A stretch of DNA of 64,000 nucleotides, from the NCBI GenBank assembly GCA_001303025.1, contig LJNK01000017.1, forward strand, positions 91,942-155,941, written 5' to 3'. The notes below the pieces were generated by a model. It made no database searches. It was not told where the DNA came from and saw only the letters and a list, made by a program, of their open reading frames with translations. Positions within the stretch are counted from its first letter, which is position 1. Each line of letters opens with the position of its first letter. The DNA is from Deltaproteobacteria bacterium SG8_13. GTDB taxonomy: Bacteria > Desulfobacterota > Desulfobacteria > Desulfobacterales > SG8-13. Positions 46,907 to 55,581 of this stretch are shown here, in pieces. A program made the position numbers and the translations under genes.

Positions 46907-47077
46907 CGCCCCTCCATGGCTCGCGCATGCAGCACCAGGTTGCCTGAACTGGTCAGTCCGCCTATACTTCTGCAGTTAATACTACAGCCAGTGCTCAGAG
47001 CCACCTGCCGCTGCGCTGCGGTGGCGGGCGCTCGTAATGAGCGCCCGGCAGCAAGTGCTTGTCAACCTATAAAATCG

Positions 47078-47749
47078 TTATTCAGAATTTCTTCCAATAG
47101 AGAGTTTTTCTATTAAAATTGAGCTTGCGACAATAAAAATGAATAGATCAATAAAAACTGCAACCACGACTGATAGAAAGAAGGGGAAGTAACCAAACAC
47201 TCTCGATTCAATAAAATTGGAAAATGTAAAATCGAACTCGAGCAAAATATACGATACAACTGAAATCGTGACCAATGGAAAACTAAACTTAAAATTACCA
47301 ATCAAGCATTTTACACCGGTAATGATAGAAGCGATAATTTCCCTTTTTAAAAATACTAATGGATATATGTAAATTGTTGATATTTGCGTTACGAACGATA
47401 CGGCATTTTTTATCTCATCGACTTGTGGAAATAATATTATGCATAAAATTGTTGGCATTTTCACCAACACCGATGCAGCTATGAACCGAATCCAATATTT
47501 GTTGAAAACAGTGCGCCACGACGTGATTTTCCCGTTTAGTATAACTTCAGTGAATTGCCCGTATATAAGTGGGAAAACAATCAAAAATGCAAAAGAAAAT
47601 ATCCAAAATACGAATGGTTGATGACTTGATACCTCAATTCGATAAACATATATTCCTGTGACCAAAACAGAAGGAAACAGCAGCAAGAATAAATGGCTTT
47701 TTATAATCCTGAAGGTGTTTCGAAAATAACTACGGTACGCATCTATCAT
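47078..47749 (-). CDS. Hypothetical six-helix membrane protein
   Basis: 223 residues, strongly AT-rich compared with the rest of the window, which points to recent foreign origin. Six membrane helices (about 17-35, 45-65, 85-110, 120-140, 155-175, 185-210). No family recognised. Confidence 0.55.
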   Translation of the reverse strand: MIDAYRSYFRNTFRIIKSHLFLLLFPSVLVTGIYVYRIEVSSHQPFVFWIFSFAFLIVFPLIYGQFTEVILNGKITSWRTVFNKYWIRFIAASVLVKMPTILCIILFPQVDEIKNAVSFVTQISTIYIYPLVFLKREIIASIITGVKCLIGNFKFSFPLVTISVVSYILLEFDFTFSNFIESRVFGYFPFFLSVVVAVFIDLFIFIVASSILIEKLSIGRNSE

Positions 47750-47766
47750 CTCTATGTATTCGGTTT

Positions 47767-47824
47767 TTATAACGCGTTAATCAGCGACGCGGCTCTGTGT
47801 GTCCGCTGAATTAAAGTGTTGGCG
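47767..47824 (-). repeat. attC site, 58 bp, encoding the C-terminus of the upstream gene
   Basis: Gene strand GCCAACA ... GTTATAA; arms TTTAATTCAGCGGAC and CGTCGCTGATTAACGC. The reading frame of 47777-48964 runs through it and ends in it. Confidence 0.85.
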
Positions 47825-48964
47825 CAGGTATTCGATCACCTCCCGATCCAGCGGGAATTGGCCTGCCCACTTCCGGGTCTTTTCCGGTCCTTTGGATAGT
47901 TCCTCGCGTGGCACGACCACGTGCAGGCCGAAGGGGGTGTGCACTTTGACAGCATTATCGCCCGCCACCACATGAGACCCGTCCAGCTTCAAGGCGGCAG
48001 TACCTGAATTGATGATCAGCTTGCGATTAGCAAGACGGTCTTCTCTGGAGGGCACACAGACGCTTCGGCAGAAACCGCATACGGTGTAGTAGAACCAGTC
48101 AGGGTCGAAAACCGCCTGCCGATAGTTGTCGAGGCTGTTGACGGCATCCTGCATCTGGGGATCTGTCTTCTGCAGCCTACTGCACAGGGCGTCCAGTTCC
48201 TTCTTTTCCTCGGGCAGCGTGATGCCGAGGCGGTAAGGACTCCAGTTGGACCAGGTCTGAGAAGTTGCCAATCCCTCATATCCGGTGCAGCCGATCCAGC
48301 AACAGGTGTTAGGCCGTTTGCGTGATATGGTTTCAGTGATGCCCGCGACTGTGACCCGGGTTGATGCCTTGGGTTGAATCATTTCCACCGGACAGACCAG
48401 GCTGCACATCTTGCATCTGTCGCAGGGATGTTCTTCATCCGCAATGGGCGAATCGGGCGTCAAGGCAGCGGAAGTCAAAACACTCCCTAATTCCACCAGC
48501 GCGCCATATTGCCTTGTCAACAAATTACCGCTCCAGCCCAGACGCCCGATCCCGGCCGCAAGGGCCCCGTAGCGGTGCGAAAAATCTGGGTGAAACTCTG
48601 TCATCTCCGATATGTCGGTAGCGGCTTCCTCAGGTCGATAGTTGTTGTTGAGATCTACGGTTACGGCTTCGTATCCTTCCGATCTTAGTCGTTCGGTGAG
48701 CGCTTCGCCGATCGTATATAGTGACTGAGCTATGGCCTTTCGGTTGTCGCAGTGAGGGCGCCATTTCTTTTTGCTTATGAAGTCCTGCGTGATATCCCGG
48801 TCCAAAGAGAGCGCAAAAGAAATAACCGAATTTGCAGATGGCAGAAGGTAGCGCGGATCAGCGGAGGGCGGCCCGTCGGCAAGTATGTCTCTGCTGGTGA
48901 TACCAACCAGATCGGCACCGAGGCTTGCAGCCAGTGATTTCAGTCTCTTTTTTGCCGAATCCAC
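47777..48964 (-). CDS. QueG-like double [4Fe-4S] cluster protein
   Basis: 395 residues. CDRCKMCSLVCPVE and CGFCRSVCVPSRED give two ferredoxin-type clusters; the N-terminal part (GADLVGITSRDILADG, DSVISFALSLDRD) resembles the corrinoid-binding epoxyqueuosine reductase and reductive dehalogenase family. It may be a flavin- or cobamide-linked reductase of unknown substrate. The last residues (HFNSADTQSRVAD) are encoded by the attC. GTG start with GGAGAG upstream. Confidence 0.75.
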   Translation of the reverse strand: MDSAKKRLKSLAASLGADLVGITSRDILADGPPSADPRYLLPSANSVISFALSLDRDITQDFISKKKWRPHCDNRKAIAQSLYTIGEALTERLRSEGYEAVTVDLNNNYRPEEAATDISEMTEFHPDFSHRYGALAAGIGRLGWSGNLLTRQYGALVELGSVLTSAALTPDSPIADEEHPCDRCKMCSLVCPVEMIQPKASTRVTVAGITETISRKRPNTCCWIGCTGYEGLATSQTWSNWSPYRLGITLPEEKKELDALCSRLQKTDPQMQDAVNSLDNYRQAVFDPDWFYYTVCGFCRSVCVPSREDRLANRKLIINSGTAALKLDGSHVVAGDNAVKVHTPFGLHVVVPREELSKGPEKTRKWAGQFPLDREVIEYLRQHFNSADTQSRVAD

Positions 48965-48992
48965 AGAGATCTCTCCTACGTGGTTAGCTGTC

Positions 48993-49089
48993 TGCCAACG
49001 CTCGACAATAACCGGCAGCCACGTAATGCGATCATCCGGATCGCATTTATGCCACCGATGTAACCGTCGGCTGGATTGAGCTGCTAGCC
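48993..49089 (-). repeat. attC site, about 97 bp
   Basis: Gene strand GGCTAGC ... GTTGGCA. The centre AATGCGATC / GATCGCATT is a perfect stem; outer arms CAGCCGACGG and CTGCCGG. First core has one change from the consensus. Confidence 0.65.
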
Positions 49090-49938
49090 GCTTTTTTCCA
49101 TCTTTCTTTGTTGAAGCCAGTCATCGAGCCTGATTTTTGGGGCTCCCAAAATGTGATTAGACTCTGATGGATCGCCCCTTTCACCAATCTTTTCAAAGGC
49201 AGCCATAAAATCGCTGGCCATTTTCATCTGTTTCTGACCCTTTACTGAGGCAATAATGGATGCCAGCCAATACGGAATCGTAGATACCTTTTTAATCGCG
49301 GGATGAACAACACTACAGTATCGCTTTATCGCCTCGTGAAAAAGAATACCTTCAGGGCCGTGGATAATAAATCTTTTGTGAATTTCATCATCAAGACTAT
49401 AGGAAGCCGCAACCATCCTAGCATAGTCTTCTGCAGCAATGAGATGATAAGGATTCGGTTGTTTTCCAAATACGAAGGCTCGGTTTCCTCGCACGTATTT
49501 TGGCAATACTTCCATAAACCACGTAGGACAAAAAATACCATAAGGCACACCACAGCTGCGTATGGCTTGTTCGGCATAATATTTACGCTTTATCAGTGGT
49601 ACCCATATATTCTCCTCGGCAACAGATGTGCCCGAAATATATGTGATACGTTGTAGTTTTACCTTTGAAGCCACCGAAGAGACATTTTCCACGCCTAATT
49701 GTTCTATTTCTCCTGAGAGATTAATATGAACACCGAAACAGCCTTTCAACGCTTTTTCAATGCTTTCTAAATCGGTAACATTGCCTTCTACAATTTCGAA
49801 GTCATTTCCAAATCGTTCCGATGCTTTCTCAATATTTCGGACCATGAGTCGCACGAAAAATCTGTTTTGCTTCAAGTGATTTGCCACAGGCTCACCTAAA
49901 AGACCGGTTGAACCAATAACTAATATTCGTTTTGCCAT
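49084..49938 (-). CDS. NAD(P)-binding NmrA-like atypical SDR
   Basis: 284 residues. N-terminal GSTGLLGEPVANHLKQ nucleotide loop and a C-terminal part with PYGIFCPTWFMEVLPKYV as in NmrA/HSCARG proteins, which sense NAD(P)H or act as reductases. The Ser/Tyr-x3-Lys catalytic set is not clear (KRKYYAEQ is a candidate). AAGGG before the ATG. Its stop TAG lies at the attC border. Confidence 0.8.
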   Translation of the reverse strand: MAKRILVIGSTGLLGEPVANHLKQNRFFVRLMVRNIEKASERFGNDFEIVEGNVTDLESIEKALKGCFGVHINLSGEIEQLGVENVSSVASKVKLQRITYISGTSVAEENIWVPLIKRKYYAEQAIRSCGVPYGIFCPTWFMEVLPKYVRGNRAFVFGKQPNPYHLIAAEDYARMVAASYSLDDEIHKRFIIHGPEGILFHEAIKRYCSVVHPAIKKVSTIPYWLASIIASVKGQKQMKMASDFMAAFEKIGERGDPSESNHILGAPKIRLDDWLQQRKMEKSG

Positions 49939-49971
49939 GATATACCCTTCATCTCACACATATCAAAAAGT

Positions 49972-50033
49972 TGCGAACGCCGCGCTTCACCCCCCCCGGC
50001 TTTTTTGCGCCGGCTGCCAACGCATGGTTACAA
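49972..50033 (-). repeat. attC site, 62 bp
   Basis: Gene strand TTGTAAC ... GTTCGCA with arm GCAGCCGGCG / AAAGCCGG and an 8-G run. It follows the SDR gene 50049-50987. Confidence 0.75.
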
Positions 50034-50048
50034 TTTTTCTTTGTCATC

Positions 50049-50987
50049 TCACCACAGGCCGAGTGTCATGCGATGGCCGCCATGAACGAACAGCAGCTGT
50101 CCTGTAATCCAGGCCGCCTGCTCTGAGGCGAAAAATACAACTGCATTAGCGATATCTTCAGGCCGACCGATTCTTTTCAAAGGGATATCCGTGACAAGGG
50201 CATCTTCCGCATCTGATGGAATATACCCCGATTGCACCGGTCCGGGCGATACGATATTCACCGTTATGCCATAAGGCCCCAACTCTGCGGCGGCACTGCG
50301 GCTGTAAGACTCCAGGGCATATTTGCTTGCACGATAAGATATTTCCATCGGAGCACCCCATGCACAATCCGCACTGATATTAATGATTCTGCCCCATCTT
50401 TTCTGTCTTTCGATGATTCGGCCGGCAAATTTACTCATCAGGATAGAGACAGCTCGGGAATTCACCGCAAAATGGCGATCATGACTTGCCTCGTCGATCG
50501 TCGTTGTGGCTGGCCCTTTTTCCCAAACTTCTGTTTTTTCTCCCAATGTACTGTCAGGAAGAAAGGTGTCCGCGGTATATTCAGCTGCATTATTCACAAG
50601 GATATCAACGTGACCGAATGTCTTTTCTGCCTGTTCGAATAAGCGATGGACATTCTCAGCTTCACGAAGGTCACCCTCCCAAGATCCCACACTGCCACCG
50701 GCATCTCGAATTGATGCCATCACTTCATCGGCCGTTTTCGCCTGTTGTTTGAAAAAAAACGTCAATCCTGGCTTTTGCACATCATTAATTTTTTTATCTT
50801 TATCCGATAATTCGGCAGGCATGCGAAAGTAATGAATAAACACCTTGGCACCGTGGGTAGCAAGTGCTCGTGCGATGGCCGCACCGATACCGAAAGGATT
50901 ATTCCCTCCAGTGATCAGGGCCACTTTGTCCTTCAAACCAGGATCGATCACTTTATCTTTGTCCGTTCTTAAGGATTCTAACAGCAC
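50049..50987 (-). CDS. Short-chain dehydrogenase/reductase
   Basis: 312 residues, longer than usual because of an insert after the second strand (ELSDKDKKINDVQKPGLTFFF). Nucleotide loop TGGNNPFGIGAAIA, NNAAEY, catalytic Ser in NISADCAWG and Tyr/Lys in SYRASKYALE. An oxidoreductase on an unknown alcohol or ketone. Start appears to be GTG, not certain. Confidence 0.85.
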   Translation of the reverse strand: MLLESLRTDKDKVIDPGLKDKVALITGGNNPFGIGAAIARALATHGAKVFIHYFRMPAELSDKDKKINDVQKPGLTFFFKQQAKTADEVMASIRDAGGSVGSWEGDLREAENVHRLFEQAEKTFGHVDILVNNAAEYTADTFLPDSTLGEKTEVWEKGPATTTIDEASHDRHFAVNSRAVSILMSKFAGRIIERQKRWGRIINISADCAWGAPMEISYRASKYALESYSRSAAAELGPYGITVNIVSPGPVQSGYIPSDAEDALVTDIPLKRIGRPEDIANAVVFFASEQAAWITGQLLFVHGGHRMTLGLW

Positions 50988-51150
50988 CCGTCATCGACAG
51001 CGAAAAGCAGGGCAAGAAACAAACGACACCTTTTGCCGTCCGCGTGTACGTGATCATTACGTCTAAAAAGACTTTTCGAATCAAGCCGATGAGTATCGCA
51101 TCCCGCCCCATGTCCTACGTACTTTGCCGGTACTGCCGAAAACAGAGATC

Positions 51151-51885
51151 TTATGGAACGGTCTGCTTGACCGGGCGCACCAGAATTTCCTCGACCAATA
51201 CATTTGGAGGCTGTGCAAAGGAATAAACCAGTGCTTGCGCCACATTCTCGGATGTCAAGGCATCCAGTCTTTCGCGGCGTTCACGCTTGACCTCGTCCGG
51301 GACCTTGTGTCCCCACTCGGTCCAGGTTGCCCCTGGTTCGATCACCGACACGCGAATGCCGTCCGCCCCCAGTTCCTTGCGCAAAGCGTCATGAAAGCCG
51401 ACCACGGCGAATTTTGTGGCGCAATAGACCGACCAGCCTTCATAGCCGTAACGCCCTCCCACACTTGATACGGACGAGATCATAGCTCCAGTGCGCCCTT
51501 TCATGAGCGCAATGGCTGCTTTGGTGCAATTCAATACGCCGAATAGATTGACATCAATCATCGTGACCCAGTCGTCGGGTTCGCTATCTGCAAATTGACC
51601 AAAAATGCCCACACCCGCATTATTGAACAACAGATCAAGACCACCAAATTGCTCTTTTACCTTCGCAAACAGGTTGCGCACCTGTTCGGGGTTGCTGACA
51701 TCGGTTTGAATCGCGATTGCCTTTTGTCCCAGTTCTTCCGCCAGTGCCTCAATGCGCGATTTGCGCCGAGCCGCAAGAAAGACATTCATCCCTTCTTCAA
51801 CCAACAAACGGGCGGCGGCTTCGCCAATGCCGCTTGAAGCGCCGGTAATCAAAGCGATTTTTCCAGTAAGGTTCTGCATCTGCAT
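51151..51885 (-). CDS. Short-chain dehydrogenase/reductase
   Basis: 244 residues. TGASSGIG at 14-21, NNAG, Ser in MISSVSSVGG and YCATK. Substrate unknown. GGAGATAACTC precedes the ATG. No clear attC separates it from the SDR at 50049, so the two may share a cassette or an attC may have been lost. Confidence 0.92.
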   Translation of the reverse strand: MQMQNLTGKIALITGASSGIGEAAARLLVEEGMNVFLAARRKSRIEALAEELGQKAIAIQTDVSNPEQVRNLFAKVKEQFGGLDLLFNNAGVGIFGQFADSEPDDWVTMIDVNLFGVLNCTKAAIALMKGRTGAMISSVSSVGGRYGYEGWSVYCATKFAVVGFHDALRKELGADGIRVSVIEPGATWTEWGHKVPDEVKRERRERLDALTSENVAQALVYSFAQPPNVLVEEILVRPVKQTVP

Positions 51886-51930
51886 GAGTTATCTCCTTTG
51901 TAAATGCCTCTATATTCTTTACGCGCATCG

Positions 51931-52090
51931 GCCGCGAGACGAGCGGAAGGTTCTCCGCGTAAAGCAGCGCGACAACGGCGCGATTTGCGCAGGTTCTTTC
52001 CACTCCATTGAAATGATAGCCGGCGCTGTGCGCCGGTGTTCATCTCAATGGCTTCATCTTGCGGGCGATAGCGTGGTGCGCGGCACTACC
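51931..52090. repeat. Hairpin-rich array element, copy 2
   Basis: About 160 bp, roughly three-quarters identical by eye to 61291-61455. Features in order (+ strand): GAGCGGAAGGTTCT, CGCGTAAAGCAGCGC, CTCCATTGAAATGATAGCC, hairpin GCCGGCG-ctgtg-CGCCGG, CTCAATGG closing the CCATTGA arm, and GGGCGATAGCGTGG with a partly decayed palindrome. No gene inside. The middle hairpin, about 50 nt long with an inner 6-bp stem, is the best conserved part. Confidence 0.6.
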
Positions 52091-52211
52091 CGGTTGAGCT
52101 GAACAGCGGGCGTTACCCCTGTCGGCAACCCTCAGATCTTCACAAAGAACCCGGCAGGTTTCTCCCAGTCAGGTGCATCCGCCTGGTTACGCGACCTTTT
52201 GTTCTGCCGAC

Positions 52212-52556
52212 TTATTCGAGCCAGACCTGCCACCGGGCCAGTGTGTAGAGAAGGCCCGCAACAAACAGACTGCCGAAGATCTGTTTGTTGTAACGAGCCA
52301 ACCATAGCGGAAGGTAAATGTCAAAATTGTCCTGCCGTTCGTCAGTGTAGCGTGCGGCAACAGCAGTAAGAGGGCAGCGCCAGTGGTTGGCTACGATGAT
52401 GAAGACCTCAACGAATACGATAGCGATCAACATGACCGCCGTGCGGAACTCGCCGCGCCAGGCATAAACGGGGATAGCCAGGATGCAGCCGGCGAATAAA
52501 GCCCAGGCGGTTGTGTGGGCCATCTTTATGATACGAAGGGCTGCTTTCGGACTCAT
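52212..52556 (-). CDS. Hypothetical membrane protein (DUF2784-like?)
   Basis: 114 residues with two or three membrane helices and a conserved-looking NHWRCPLTAVAARYTDERQDNFDIYLPLW. The HWRCPLT element suggests DUF2784-type membrane proteins, but I am not sure. Located between the hairpin element and the attC at 52603. Confidence 0.5.
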   Translation of the reverse strand: MSPKAALRIIKMAHTTAWALFAGCILAIPVYAWRGEFRTAVMLIAIVFVEVFIIVANHWRCPLTAVAARYTDERQDNFDIYLPLWLARYNKQIFGSLFVAGLLYTLARWQVWLE

Positions 52557-52602
52557 TTTTGCGCATTCGCGACATGTAAAGGATCAAACTCACCCTTTAT
52601 CC

Positions 52603-52662
52603 GCATAACGCAGCTAATCTGCCGCGCGGATTTTTGCGTCGGCTGAATTCGCCTTGTTATAC
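52603..52662 (-). repeat. attC site, 60 bp, encoding the C-terminus of the upstream gene
   Basis: Gene strand GTATAAC ... GTTATGC. Arms AAGGCGAATTCAGCCGACGC and CGCGCGGCAGATTAGCTGCG. A textbook attC; the ferredoxin gene's last 15 codons and stop are inside it. Confidence 0.92.
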
Positions 52663-53384
52663 TTCCCCCAATTATAAACTATTGCACCTTCTTTGCAGCC
52701 ATCAACGCAAGTTCCGCAGAGAATGCATTCCGTGTTCTCCATCATATTCCGATTAACCATTTTCTCTACTGGAAGACTCATTGGACAGTTTTCAGTGCAG
52801 GTATGACAATGCTTACAAAGATCAGAGACGGATACTAACTGCAAAGACATCAATTGAAAACTATTTCTAACCTTCCTTGCTAATATCATAAAAGGAGCCA
52901 TCCAACATAAATGATGGCAGAATGATCGTTTCCCAATAACAAAAGCAGGAAAAACAATAAGTAGAAAAAGGACAATATTGTAGGCTATAAAACTCTGGAA
53001 ATCTGCGATGGAGAGGCCATATGTTGTCTGATAAAAAAAATCTATCTGTTTATAACCACCCGCCTTTATGGCAAATAGCACAATACTACAAATCCAGGGT
53101 ATCCATATAAACCATTTGACTGAATCACCTTTGGTCACTTTTTTATCTTTTGCAAGAAAAATCGACTCCTGGCAACCAGCAGCGGGACATACCCATCCGC
53201 AATATCCTCTACCCACAAACAAAGCGCTAATAAACATGAGCAAAAAAATAACAAAACTACCGTTAACTACGCCCATAGAGCTTGCCCGAACGATGAGCAC
53301 GGGGGAGAGATAATAAAAGGTGGCAGGGAAAAGGAAGAAAGAAAACAAGATTATGCCTTTTCGTATTTTCTGCCGTTTTTTCAT
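52614..53384 (-). CDS. NapH/MauN-like membrane ferredoxin
   Basis: 256 residues with five membrane helices and two cytoplasmic [4Fe-4S] motifs: CKHCHTCTENCP and CILCGTCVDGCKEGA. The membrane part has GRGYCGWVCPAAGCQ, typical of NapH-type quinol-oxidising electron-transfer proteins. The last 15 residues (KYNKANSADAKIRAAD from the attC) follow directly on the Fe-S domain. The gene is AT-rich. AGGAATTAA precedes the ATG. Confidence 0.88.
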   Translation of the reverse strand: MKKRQKIRKGIILFSFFLFPATFYYLSPVLIVRASSMGVVNGSFVIFLLMFISALFVGRGYCGWVCPAAGCQESIFLAKDKKVTKGDSVKWFIWIPWICSIVLFAIKAGGYKQIDFFYQTTYGLSIADFQSFIAYNIVLFLLIVFPAFVIGKRSFCHHLCWMAPFMILARKVRNSFQLMSLQLVSVSDLCKHCHTCTENCPMSLPVEKMVNRNMMENTECILCGTCVDGCKEGAIVYNWGKYNKANSADAKIRAAD

Positions 53385-53546
53385 TTAATTCCTATAAATA
53401 CAAAAAATATCGCCGGCGGCGAGCGGCGGAAGTACAGATCGTGATTAACCCATTGGCCTTTACGATGAGAGCCTCAAGTTTCTCACAGTTTGCTACAGCG
53501 AATGGGTAGCAAACGTTCGGTCTCGCTTTATTGAGTCTACATAATC

Positions 53547-53747
53547 TCAATTTTTCCGTCGCCCTGAGCCTCGGGCCACCGCCCAGCACTTTTTGCAAGT
53601 AACATCCTTTAGATTCTCTGTTGCTATGCCCTCAACCTGTGCGCGATGTGCCGCTTCACGGTCACGTGGATTGCATGCTACCATCCCGTCTTTGTCCAGG
53701 AAATGTAGATCTTGTTTTCTTGTTTTCCCTCTATGCCTTGTTTTCAT
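53547..53747 (-). CDS. Hypothetical small basic protein with a Cys pair
   Basis: 66 residues. HFLDKDGMVACNPRDREAAHRAQVEGIAT and TCKKCWA look like a conserved small-protein family with a CxxC metal site; the function is not known to me. The start is ATG at 53747. It lies between the ferredoxin and the esterase cassettes. Confidence 0.5.
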   Translation of the reverse strand: MKTRHRGKTRKQDLHFLDKDGMVACNPRDREAAHRAQVEGIATENLKDVTCKKCWAVARGSGRRKN

Positions 53748-53915
53748 TTTAGTTTGCCAACGGATGCTTCACGCGCGGTGGCTTTTTACCGTCGCAGAGA
53801 AAGCAAGGGATATGTCCATAGCTCTTTTCTTATCAGGTTTTTTTTCCATAAAGCTCAGACTCATGTGCACTCCCACCCCACATGAGCTTTTACTGTTTCT
53901 TTATGAATGTTGCTC

Positions 53916-54947
53916 TCACTCGGATATGTGTTTTTCCCAAAACTTCACTGCGCTTTCTGTCCATCCTTCAGCGCCCGTACCGATGCCAAGTCCGAAACCA
54001 TGACTTACATTCCGATACTTATGATACTCGACTTCTATTCCGGCATTGCGCATGGCATCGACACGCTTTTCGACAGTGGATACATTAACGATTCCGTCGT
54101 TGTCGCCTTGCACCACGAAAGTTGGCGGATCATTGCGGGTGAAGGACGAATGACCGGTATATGCCATAACTACGACGCGAGGTCTCGGGAGATCATAACC
54201 GCCGTATCCGGAAGGACCGTATGAACCGATATTTGCCGCCATTCTTGCCCCCGCTGAACTACCCCACACGGAGTAGTCTTTCGTACTTACGCCTAATGAT
54301 ACAGCATTTTTGAAGATATAGGATATAGCTGCGGCCAGATCTTCGCAGGCTCTCTGCTCACCTCCCACGCGGTATTGCAGGGCAAAGGCATTGTATCCTT
54401 TCCTGCTAAGTTGTGTAGCGTGAGGGAAACCTTCATGAACCGAACCGACATAGGAAAAACCCCCTCCAGGGCACACGATGGCGAACGGAGCCCCGTGTTT
54501 GCCCTTAAAGAAGAAAATGCCGGTGTTCCTTTTCGCTGGGTATTCCTGCTTTTGCCGCTCCGTGTAGAAGCTGTAGAAGATAATTTTTCCTTCGGCCATT
54601 TGGTCAATCATGTAATTGATCGTGTCCACCACAGCTTCCGGTTCTACGTGGCTATGATACGGCAAGAGAGACCCCACACGACTCAGCTGCATATTTTCGT
54701 CGTATGCACGATGGTCCAGCGGCAGTATAAACTGCCCAAAGCCTTTAAAGGACGGATGATTCAAGACATCCCTAACAGAGCTGTTGGTATTCATGTGCCC
54801 CTTGATTTTGGAGACAACAACGGCCTCCGGCTTATTGGAAACGTGATCATCAGCGGCTGAAACCCTAAGGGACTGGCAGAGAAAGACCACTATGAGCAGC
54901 GGCAAGGACACGCGTATTAGTCTATTTATTCTCAATTCCTTGGACAT
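53916..54947 (-). CDS. Secreted alpha/beta hydrolase (esterase/lipase-like)
   Basis: 343 residues with a signal peptide (to about residue 31). Oxyanion loop PGGGFSYVGS, nucleophile Ser in WGSSAGARMA, Asp in VQGDNDGIVN and His in NVSHGFGLG complete the triad of the BD-FAE/HSL-type esterases. The ATG lies inside the GTTATGT core of the attC upstream, and its AGGGAG ribosome site lies within the attC arm. AT-richer than region 1. Confidence 0.88.
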   Translation of the reverse strand: MSKELRINRLIRVSLPLLIVVFLCQSLRVSAADDHVSNKPEAVVVSKIKGHMNTNSSVRDVLNHPSFKGFGQFILPLDHRAYDENMQLSRVGSLLPYHSHVEPEAVVDTINYMIDQMAEGKIIFYSFYTERQKQEYPAKRNTGIFFFKGKHGAPFAIVCPGGGFSYVGSVHEGFPHATQLSRKGYNAFALQYRVGGEQRACEDLAAAISYIFKNAVSLGVSTKDYSVWGSSAGARMAANIGSYGPSGYGGYDLPRPRVVVMAYTGHSSFTRNDPPTFVVQGDNDGIVNVSTVEKRVDAMRNAGIEVEYHKYRNVSHGFGLGIGTGAEGWTESAVKFWEKHISE

Positions 54948-55015
54948 AACGTGGGCACTCCCTGCTGAGATGAAGCGGAGCGAAATCTTAGTCCGCGTTC
55001 ATGCCATGGTTAGGA
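54944..55015 (-). repeat. attC site, 72 bp, containing the next start codon
   Basis: Gene strand TCCTAAC ... GTTATGT. Arms CATGGCATGAACGCGGAC and GCAGGGAGTGCCCACG. The ATG of the esterase gene is part of the final core. Confidence 0.85.
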
Positions 55016-55092
55016 AGTTTTTAAGAAATGCGGTCGATATTCCTGAATATAAGTTCCGGTCTTGACCTTTTGCCGGCCGCGAAATTTATAAT

Positions 55093-55467
55093 CTACTTTT
55101 TATCCTTTAATAAGGTGTTGAGATCGGCGAAAGGTTTATGGGTGAAATTTGGTTTCTGTTCACTGCCCGGCGGTTCCTCTTCATCCCATTCCTGATCCAG
55201 ATATCTCGAGTGTTCATTGTCGTGACAGTAAAGACACAGAAGCTCCCAGTTGCGGCCGTCGGGCGGATTGTTATCGTGGTTGTGGTCCTTATGATGGACC
55301 GTGAGTTCTCGAAGTTTCTTGCCTTGAAAATCGCGCCCACACTTCGCACAGATCCAGGGGTAGATCTTGAGCGCCTGCTCCCGATACCCACGCTCACGGT
55401 TGCGCCGAGCCTCGGCTACAATCCGGTCCATTCTGTCTTTGTCTAATCGTGTTTTGTTCGATGACAT
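55093..55467 (-). CDS. HNH nuclease (YajD-like)
   Basis: 124 residues. CAKCGRDFQGKKLRELTVHHKDHNHDNNPPDGRNWELLCLYCHDNEH is the HNH zinc-binding core with Cys pairs and catalytic His. Basic N-terminus. Probably a nuclease; stand-alone YajD proteins have no known role. Cassette gene between attC 54944 and attC 55501. Confidence 0.92.
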   Translation of the reverse strand: MSSNKTRLDKDRMDRIVAEARRNRERGYREQALKIYPWICAKCGRDFQGKKLRELTVHHKDHNHDNNPPDGRNWELLCLYCHDNEHSRYLDQEWDEEEPPGSEQKPNFTHKPFADLNTLLKDKK

Positions 55468-55500
55468 ACATTCACCACCGTGTTACATCATTTATGTCAA

Positions 55501-55560
55501 GCCTAACGTCAAAGCTCAGTGGCGCCGCGAAGCGGCTTCCACTGCAGTGTCTTGTTTTGG
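55501..55560 (-). repeat. attC site, 60 bp
   Basis: Gene strand CCAAAAC ... GTTAGGC, with a perfect GCCGCTTCGCGGC hairpin and arms ACACTGCAGTGG / CCACTGAGCTTTG. Typical of integron attC. Confidence 0.93.
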
Positions 55561-55581
55561 GCCCAGACCACTATCCATTCG

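Noticed and set aside
46981-47050. Strong GGGCGCTC / GAGCGCCC hairpin as a terminator or attC
   Set aside because: No T run follows on either strand, and the flanks lack recognisable RYYYAAC and GTTRRRY cores. It may be an attC core, but I cannot support it.
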